Positions 56,393 through 64,000 of a stretch of DNA of 64,000 nucleotides are shown here, piece after piece (within the stretch, counting starts at the first letter, position 1; each line of letters opens with the position of its first letter). A model generated the notes under the pieces. That model saw only the letters and a program-made list of their open reading frames with translations. It was not told where the DNA came from and ran no database searches. The position numbers were made by a program, and so were the translations under genes. Source of the DNA: Cylindrodendrum hubeiense (lineage: Eukaryota > Ascomycota > Sordariomycetes > Hypocreales > Nectriaceae); contig JAANBB010000041.1 of the NCBI GenBank assembly GCA_014621425.1, positions 1 through 64,000 of the forward strand. The letters are read 5' to 3'.

Positions 56393-59300
56393 TGTGAGTG
56401 TAGTTGTGAGAGGTATCGGAGAGAGGTTGTGATGTTTGAGATGAGACGGAGTAGTTATACTACAACAGCGGTAGATGTAGTAGAACTCTCAAGTGAGGGT
56501 GTTATTGTTGCAATTGGGTCGGTTGCTGTTCTTATTGATGACGGCCAGCCGAGGAATATACCAGAAAAGGATTGATGATGAGAACGAGGGCGAGGGCGAG
56601 GGCGAGGAGGTTTATAAAGAGAAACTCGACTCGGACAGGATACAGAAGCAGAATCGACACATTGAGCGTCCTCCCCAGATGTTTTATCCTCGATGGCATC
56701 CATGGATGCCACCCCCCCTGGTCAAGCTGGACCTGCAGGCATGGAAGCAGAGATTGAAGGCAAAGAAAAAAAATCTTCTGCTTCTCCACAAGCCGATGAT
56801 TCCTCGTGGCTATCCCCAAGGCGTCGCGGGCGAGGAGATTCCTGGCCGTTCAGAAGTCGTACGATGGTAGGCAGGGGATCCTTTGCTTTTGCTGAGGTCT
56901 TGCGGACACCCCATGGAGTTGCCAGAGCTTTCCTGTCGTCACTCGACGCTGGGCCCGCCGTTTGTTGGAGAAGAGTGGGTATCAGCCCAGCCTTGTTGTG
57001 GGGGGGAGGAGGAGGGCGGTTGAGGAAGAGCGATGACAGGGGAGAGAGGAGGACCTGTCATGTTCCCGTCACGGACAAGTCGAGGCCCGCGAAGACGAGG
57101 GCGACGAGAGGAGAGGAGAGAAGCACAGGGCCGGGGGCCTGTGATTTGGGCCTGTGGTTTGGGAGACTGCTCATCATCATGGATCATGGTTTATGAATTC
57201 ATTGGTGGGTTCGCTGGGATAGCGGTCGTCGACTCGTGGAACAAGGGAGCCAATTCCCTGTGTGGGAGAGCTGTCGCCGTGGAGGGAGCGGCCTCGTGGA
57301 AGAGCCCGCCGCATCACGCACCTCGCATCACGTCGCATGGCTCTCGCGTGTGAGGGCGAGCCTAATTGTGAGATGTGACGGGGTCCAGACGTCGCAGCGG
57401 GCTGCGAAGGTGGTGTCGCAGAGGACTGCCGAGGGCCACGCAGAGGACTCAGCTCGGGGCAAACCGTAGACGCACGCATCCCCGTGGAGCGTCGCTTGAG
57501 TCGCCGTCGACGAGAAATTCCGGGCTGGCGGGCTGGCGGGATGGAGTGATGCACCGGCGGAGTCCCACGGTCGACCGGCTAGCCGCCCGTGAAGAAGGTC
57601 GTTGGTGTGCGCGCCGCCTGGAACAACCCGAGAGGCAGTACCCGTACCTGCCATGTAAGTGCGTGCGCAGCCTGCCTCCTCCGTACCCGTACCTGGTGCC
57701 CGGGTGTAAGTGCGTACCTACCTACCTAGGCAGTAGGAAGCCAGTACGTATTGACTACATAGTACTCCATAGCTTGGGTTCGGATACGGGGGCATTTCGC
57801 ATACAGTTCCCTTGCCTGCCTGCCAACCTGGCCTGCCTCCCTGCACCGACTCCCTGTGCCTGGCCACCCATGATCCATCCCCAGAGCTTTGGGCTTAGGC
57901 TTTGTCTTGGGCCCTGTGCTCTGGGGTTGGTTGGGGAGAGGAGGAGCCCGGCCGTGGGAATACGCCGCACGTCGACGAGAGGATTCTGCTTCACCCGAGT
58001 GGTCGACACCCAGCCTCACCCTTGCCCAAACCCACTCCCTGTCTCCCACATTGCCCGATTCTGTCGGTAGCTCGTTCGGTACCTGAAAAAAATCGCCGCC
58101 GGCAGAGCCACTTGGGTCGGCGACGCTTGCAGGTTGCGGTGGCTGCCAGGCACAAGAACAGAGGACCCAGCCGTTGAATTGGACAGCACAAGGCCCCTGT
58201 AGGCCTCCACAGTCGACACCCGGCACCGCCCAGCACGCCCACTCCCCCCCACTGCAGGCCCTGAATGAGCCACTCCCTTGCGAATAAAGTCGTTTCCATT
58301 GCCAACGGTCGGTAACGGGTCACGTCGGTATGCACTAACTGCGGTGCTCCGGCGCGCTACGGTACCACGGTACGGTACTCAGGTATCTTCCGGCGGGACT
58401 CGACCATCCCAGCAGAGGATGTACCGAACCAAGATGGAGGCGGCCGGTCCCTCACACCTCTCTCACACCTCACGCGACTGTCCTCACCGGCCGGCCGGGG
58501 GTCGTCGCTGGCCGACGACTCCCAGCCATTCCAGTCGCCAGGCCCAGAGCACTCTCAGCGCGGCCCAAAGAGCAAGCACCCCGAACGGCGGGTGCGGACT
58601 GGCTAGCAACGCATTGACGGAAATAATGCCCTCCTCCGTGTGCTGTGCCCGCTGCCCGCCGCCGCTGAAGACGCGTTCAGCTTCCGTCCTGGGTCATCCC
58701 GGAGTCTCGCTGCAGCTGCTCACCATGTAGGCTTAGGTGAGCGGCGCGGGCTCCAGCGACGCCCCATTGCTTCGCCGCTTCCAGAAAAATGCGAAACTTC
58801 TTCGCTGTTCCAGTTGCGGAGCCCGCACCCGGCCCTGAGGCCAATAGCGGCGCGCAGCACGCGGTGCCCTGTAGTGCCCCGTGGCGCCCTGTTCCCGGTC
58901 CAGCGAGCCCTGGGCCTCTCTCCCTCATCTCGTCTTGGTCAACCTCCTAGTGGGTGCCAAGTCGCAGCATCACAACATGGCATGGCATGGACATGGGCCT
59001 GGCGCCGGCCTAACACTGGGCAATGGCATGGCAGGTGGATGCGGTTCCTCGTGAGAAATCTCTCACACGGACCTGAACGTCCGGTCCGCACCGGGCCACT
59101 GGGTTGGAGCTGGGCCACAGGCAACAGGCACACACACTCGCTCGCTCTCAGTGCTGTGCTGCACGTTATGAAGCACGCACCCGTTTACGTCAACCACACG
59201 GTTCTTGCTGCCCCATACTGAACCCATTGTTTTCCATCCTCCGATTCTCCCACCATGTTCCATGCTCGCTCCAGCCAGCACAAGCCAGCCTGGAAGCCAA

Positions 59301-62300
59301 AAGGACAAAGGACAAAGGGGAAGAAGAGGCGGTAAGAGGATATGACGAGTCGGACTCGGCCAAAGTCGGAGTAGGCGCTTTTTTGGCACTCTCGTCTTTC
59401 GTTGTTCCGCCCCCATGCCCATTCCGTGCCCTGCACCTTGGCTATTTTTTTTCTTTTCTTTTCCCAACCCATCCCAGGCCATTTCCATTTCTCGCAAGGG
59501 GTGGGGGATAGGCGCATTCTGGCGTGCCAGCGGCCTCAAGGGGAAAGACGCAGCGGTGGTTTTGCTTTTTTGTCAGATCAGCACCTGGAAAAAGAGGTGA
59601 TTTCTTTTTTAGCTACCCTCCCAGTTCATGCTTGCAGCAACACCTTCAAGGGGTGTATGTCATTGCCATAGCTATCATGGGGTCAAGGACCAAGGGCCCA
59701 AGATGCATCCTTCAACATGCCACTCACGGCCATACAATGCATGTGACGCATGCATCTGCTGCGGCTCATACGCGATCCCTCGCCTCTGACAGGCTATCGA
59801 AGAATCCCATCAATGCCCATCGAACAAAGCTCCCCGGCCTGTCATCCGTCATGCCCTCCCTACCTGTGGCCAGCGCGTTGAATCCTCTCTGGTCCTTGCT
59901 CGATAGCCGGGTATCGAGCGAACGTGGAATCATCTCGGCTTCGAGCCGGAGCTCGGCAAGTTGTAAACCGGAGGTTTCGGAGGTGGAGGTTCCGGCCTCT
60001 GCAGTTGCAGGTTTCCCGCCAGACCCCAGCAATACCGCATATAATATGTCCCTGGCCCAACAATCGCTTGCCGCGGGTTGAATGGGACAGATAGGGTGGG
60101 ATGGTGATGTAACTCGCATATAGGCGCACATGGGCCATGGCATCCAACTGCATTTTGCATCCGACCGGAACCCAGCTCGAGCCTCAGCCCCAAGAGCACT
60201 TATCGGCCTGTTCCAACAACATCCGAATACGTGAGCCACCAACCAACAACACGATATGTGAGTCGCGAGACGGTTAGATGACAGCAGCGGCCGGTTGCAG
60301 CTGCTGCGCGATCCTGCCCGGTTTCGATGCAGACATGAAATTGGGCCGGCATGGGTGCTGTAGATTGCCTTGCCTCGCCTCGTGCTGCGAAACCGAACGC
60401 CGGCCAGTAGCCAAGAGGACAAACATGATACATCGCAACCTGCGAGTTGCCACTCGACGCCTCTCGTCCCTCAGCGTGCCATCCATCCCGCGTCATCTAA
60501 CCCCCAAGCTACAATCCCTCGGCCGCCATCGCGAAATAGAGCCTAGACTAACGCCCCCCCTCCCACGAGCCAACGTGAGCGACGGCGCCTAGGCCAGGGC
60601 CAGGCCCGTTTTACCCCACGGAGTAATGTCGCTCGCTGCCCATGATCGTCCGCCCTAGGCCCCTTGCCATGCCATCTTGTTAGCTCCCCGGAACACACAG
60701 ACATGGGCCAGAAACTCTGGATGATCAGATTCCGAGACGCCATGTCCTCCGCCCTGCTACACCCGGTCAAGGGCGCTTTCTTTTTCTGCCATTTCATCAT
60801 TATCCTCAATCAAATTCACCGGGCCCCCTGACGAAGATTAGCAGGGGCGGGAACTTGAGCTCAGTCGTCTGGATCCCTGGTGACAGAAGACTTGCCCTTC
60901 GGGATTGCCGTCCGGTCTTCTGTCATTCCTCACCAGGATTCCGCAGTCCGTCCATCCCAGCAAGCCCTCACTCATATCCCTCTGATCCTCCAAACCAACC
61001 CGTAGACACGCACACACTTAAGCACCGAGCAAAAATGCCAAATGGTCTCCGCCGGCCAGGTCCCACGGCCCAGGGCACCAGGGACCACGGTCCGGCGAGT
61101 CCCTTCATTCGCCCCAACACGGGTTGACGTCGTTGGAACACGCCCGGGTGTGGCGTCGGAGGCGGCGGCGGCCGGGACCCCCGCTGGCACGAGCTTCCCA
61201 GCCACAACCTCGGAGCCTCAAAACTGTACGACGCCGCATCCCCGAGTATGGGCGGCGGCTGTTACAGAGGATGACGATGACCCCAAGGCTTCCTTCTTTG
61301 AATGGCGTCTCGTGGCCTCAAGTCGGGGCTCGGGCAAGGATGGGGCCTGGAGAAGCATCGTTCTTCAACCCCAGTCTTGTCCATCCATCCATCCACCACA
61401 TCCTTCTTCATCTTGCCCAGGGCACTCCGCAGGGCCTAGACTCTAGACTCTACAGGACAAGTCATTTTGTGATGAATCGGAATCAAACATCCCACGGCAT
61501 CTCATCTCATCGACTATCACTGGCAATGGCACCGTCAATGGCACCGTTGCATCCAGGGATAATCTTCAATGCCAATGCAGAATCGTATCCCGTGGTCCTT
61601 GGCATCCCCGTGTCCAACCCACCCCAGTCGGCCGACTTGTATTATGTGACGTATGTATGGTGCCGTCCATAGAAGTGACAGCTCTGCCCACGCCGCACCC
61701 CAACGAAGGGGCGTGACGACTGCTGAAGATTGCTAGAGATGATAAAAGCAAAAAAGAAAGCAAGCCAAAAACCACATGTCGTAAGTAACTAACCCGCGGC
61801 GGCCCCGTCTGCTGCGTCCTACTGCAACGTCCGAACCTCCAGTCCGACCGAACCTCCAGTCCGACCGAACCTCCAGTCCTCCACGACTGTTTCAACACCC
61901 AAGATCTCGATCGCGACTCGCTTCTGGCGTCGCTTGTTGTCGCTTGTCAGGCGAGCTGGAGCCTGACGGATGGATTTTCGTTGCTGACCAGCCTCCACCG
62001 GCCGATTCCACTACATCCATCATGGGCCGTTGTCACATTCCGCCCATCTCCTTTCCGTCGCATCGCCCCGTTACCGCCGACTTTGGCTTTCGGTTTTTCT
62101 TTTTTCTTGGGGAAACACGCATCCTTTTGCTTTTTACCCTACCCGTCTACAATGCCATTGCCTTCGCTTGCGTTAGCCTGCCTCACATTGGAAGTGTCCC
62201 ACAGCCGGTAAAACCCATCAGTCGACCGCAAGCTGCAAGACCCAGAATACCCGCCGCCACGCCGTCGTGTGCGTTATGAGGGTGTTACACCTCGGGTTGG

Positions 62301-63822
62301 TTGGGCGCTCGGGATGCATTTCTGAAGCGGGATGGCGTCGAGCGCCGCCGCAGCAAAGAGGACGAAAAAGAAAATATGGAGCATGATGCAGCAAGACGCC
62401 GGCCCTGACGAGACGACTTGTCGCTTCTTCAGGAAAGTGGACTCATCGGCCGTTGCAGTCGCAGACTTGAAAACAGAAGCAAAAAGCCGCCTTGGGCGAC
62501 GCCATCTCCACCGGCCTGCACTGAGTCACTCCCCTTTGCGGCCAAGTGCCGGGCATTGTCGCGATGCATGCACAGTCGGCGTTTTGCCCTATTGCCCATG
62601 ACAAGCCCCACCCCACGACTTATCGACTATCGACCACTCCGGAGTGGCATGCTCTCTTTCGGCTCGCCAGCGGCGCGGCGTTACAACATGTCACACCATT
62701 CCCCAGCCCGTTTTCTTGTTGTTTCTTTTTCCTCTGCCTTCCTTTCTTTTTGCTTCCGTGGGGCCTCTCTCTCCATATCTTCTGTTCTCGTCGTCTTGCA
62801 TCCCCTCTAGCGCTGGCGTTGTTGACTCGTCCTCTTCCTCGTGGCTTTTCAAACGTCTTGTCCACCTTCTCCCACGTTCTGCCCCTGCGTCTCCGCGCTC
62901 CCGTCCTCCCGTCCTCGTGCCCTCCACGTGTCGTTCACAAGAAGCACGCACCCCAGGTTGACCTTGGTTGTGATCTGTAGATGTTGTTGCTTGTTGCTCC
63001 TTACTCCGATAACGTACATGCCACATGCTTTTATGCCTTGGCTCCTATGTGCATTGTGCTTCTGTAACAGTCTCTTCACCGTGGACTCCATGTGTCATAG
63101 CGCATAACCTATAGCTTTAGTACACACTGACAACGCCCCTCTACTTACACGTGTATGCCTCCGCTGTATCCATCCACCTTATCCATCCACCTCGTGTTGC
63201 TCACTCAAGTCACTACGCAAGTACCTGAACGAGTCTATACGCACCTCCTGTACCCATTGTAGCTGGAAGAACTGCGCATCTCCCAATTTGGCGCACGGCG
63301 GAGGCGCTGCCATTCGTCGTCCGCGCCCCATCTCGGCATCAGCGGCGTTTCTGCCACCGCACATATACCCACAAACCGTTGCCAACCACCACGCGACACT
63401 AAGGCAAGACGCGAGACATACTCAGGTTTTTCCCGTACCTTACATACGTAGCAGCCTGCGGAGACGCCCGCGGAGTCATGCCGCGTGGTACGAGGTCGCC
63501 AGCCACGCCGGTGGTCGCCAGTGGTCGTCATTACATTCCGCTGGTGGCTGTCAACTCCATCCAGCGCCCAGTCTAAGACACACACGACTCGTAAGTATTG
63601 CCTTGGCTTCAATGGGTTCATTTCTCATTAGCAACCATCCACCTGATATTATGTACACGCCAAGGATTCTTGAGGTTCGCCAATTTCATCTCGTAATCTC
63701 ACAAAAATCCACGTTCCTCGTTTCCCGTGCAACTCCGCGGAAGCGCCTGCAAAGACCCATCCTCTCGCTGTTTCCCTTCACTCGTTTCCAACCATGAAAA
63801 GGCAAAGTCCGCTAGTTGACAT
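56393..63822. other. 7.4-kb region without recognisable genes
   Basis: Many overlapping open frames exist on both strands, as expected in G+C-rich DNA, but none matches a family or shows a coherent exon chain. Seen are C/T-rich blocks (for example 62700-62880), a three-copy 17-bp repeat (61832-61880), TACCTACCTACCTAGG palindromic runs near 57715-57730 and alternating G+C-rich and pyrimidine-rich domains. It could hold a long promoter, a long 5' UTR or non-coding RNAs; none can be delimited from sequence alone. Confidence 0.5.
61832..61880. repeat. Three-copy 17-bp tandem repeat
   Basis: CGAACCTCCAGTCCGAC occurs at 61832 and 61849, with a third, slightly shorter copy at 61866. Non-coding. Confidence 0.85.
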
Positions 63823-63975
63823 TTATCGGCCCACTCGGATAACACCAGCAGCCATCAGCTTCTGGATCTTGGACCGCACCTGGGGGTTTCTCATGTGCTC
63901 CTGGAGAGCAGCAGGGTCAGACTGAGCCTGCTGCAGAATAGACTGCATCACGGGGTCTTGCATGACACTCATGAT
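63823..63975 (-). CDS. STI1: Sti1/Hop co-chaperone, last exon
   Basis: This minus-strand terminal exon has 50 codons and a TAA stop (63823-63825). It follows an acceptor (CCCTTAG at 63976-63982); 63976-64000 is intron and the rest of the gene lies beyond the window. The residues IMSVMQDPVMQSILQQAQSD and PQVRSKIQKLMAAGVI are the C-terminal STI1 (DP2) domain of the Hsp70-Hsp90 organising protein. The last helix of this domain contacts Hsp70/Hsp90 clients. Confidence 0.92.
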   Translation of the reverse strand: MMSVMQDPVMQSILQQAQSDPAALQEHMRNPQVRSKIQKLMAAGVIRVGR

Positions 63976-64000
63976 CTAAGGGAACAATGTTAGTAACAAT

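Noticed and set aside
56693..57196. A plus-strand protein starting MASMDATPPGQAGPAG
   Set aside because: It begins plausibly, but the composition soon turns to random Arg/Gly/Ser-rich sequence with no domain or splice continuation; likely chance in G+C-rich DNA.
57375..59539. Several overlapping frames of 100-230 codons on both strands
   Set aside because: They overlap each other, have no family similarity and show the Arg/Pro/Ser/Cys bias of translated non-coding G+C-rich DNA.

Overview
The window is nuclear DNA of a filamentous ascomycete, most likely a Sordariomycete and possibly Hypocreales (an inference from gene content and style). The evidence is short spliceosomal introns of about 45-160 nt with GTAAGT-type donors and CTAAC/CTGAC branch points, pyrimidine-rich 5' regions, and a fungal gene set: PDR-type ABC transporter, Zn2Cys6 and bHLH regulators, RSC subunit, flavohemoglobin, P450, Baeyer-Villiger-type FMO, Vps3844 and DUF7908-like secreted proteins. 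All exon borders given were read by eye from splice signals and reading phase.

Layout. 1-2628: promoter side of an ABC transporter. 2629-4982: the first third of that transporter, joined through an ambiguous-base patch (4504-4518) to the last exon of a Dsk2/ubiquilin gene; this looks like an assembly misjoin. 5804-25837: a mostly conserved block with a quinone oxidoreductase, importin-11/Kap120, mitochondrial ThrRS, a small bHLH factor, a Maf-like pyrophosphatase, Rsc4, an unrecognised mitochondrial membrane protein, a Vps3844-type ER/vacuole protein and a Zn2Cys6 regulator. 25838-35700: a sparser accessory stretch with a CorA-like membrane protein and a full-length arginyl-tRNA-synthetase-like protein whose catalytic signatures are lost. 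35712-38624: a rhodanese, then two spliceosome genes (SmG and Ntr2) transcribed divergently from a 210-bp spacer. 38972-54411: accessory genes: P450, FAD monooxygenase, two secreted surface proteins, a GST-like protein, an OTT_1508-like deaminase, and a C2H2 protein with an in-frame stop. 55022-56392: flavohemoglobin. 56393-63822: 7.4 kb without a recognisable gene, ending at the 3' exon of the Sti1 co-chaperone, which runs off the window.

How the genes relate. The conserved genes serve transport, translation, chromatin, splicing and proteostasis and do not form one pathway. The accessory genes (P450, FMO, GST, regulators, secreted proteins) lack a PKS, NRPS or terpene backbone enzyme, so no biosynthetic cluster is claimed. 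The most unusual item is the ArgRS-like protein at 32711-34675: it keeps the N-terminal domain, Rossmann core and anticodon-binding helices of ArgRS, but not the HIGH and KMSK-equivalent motifs.
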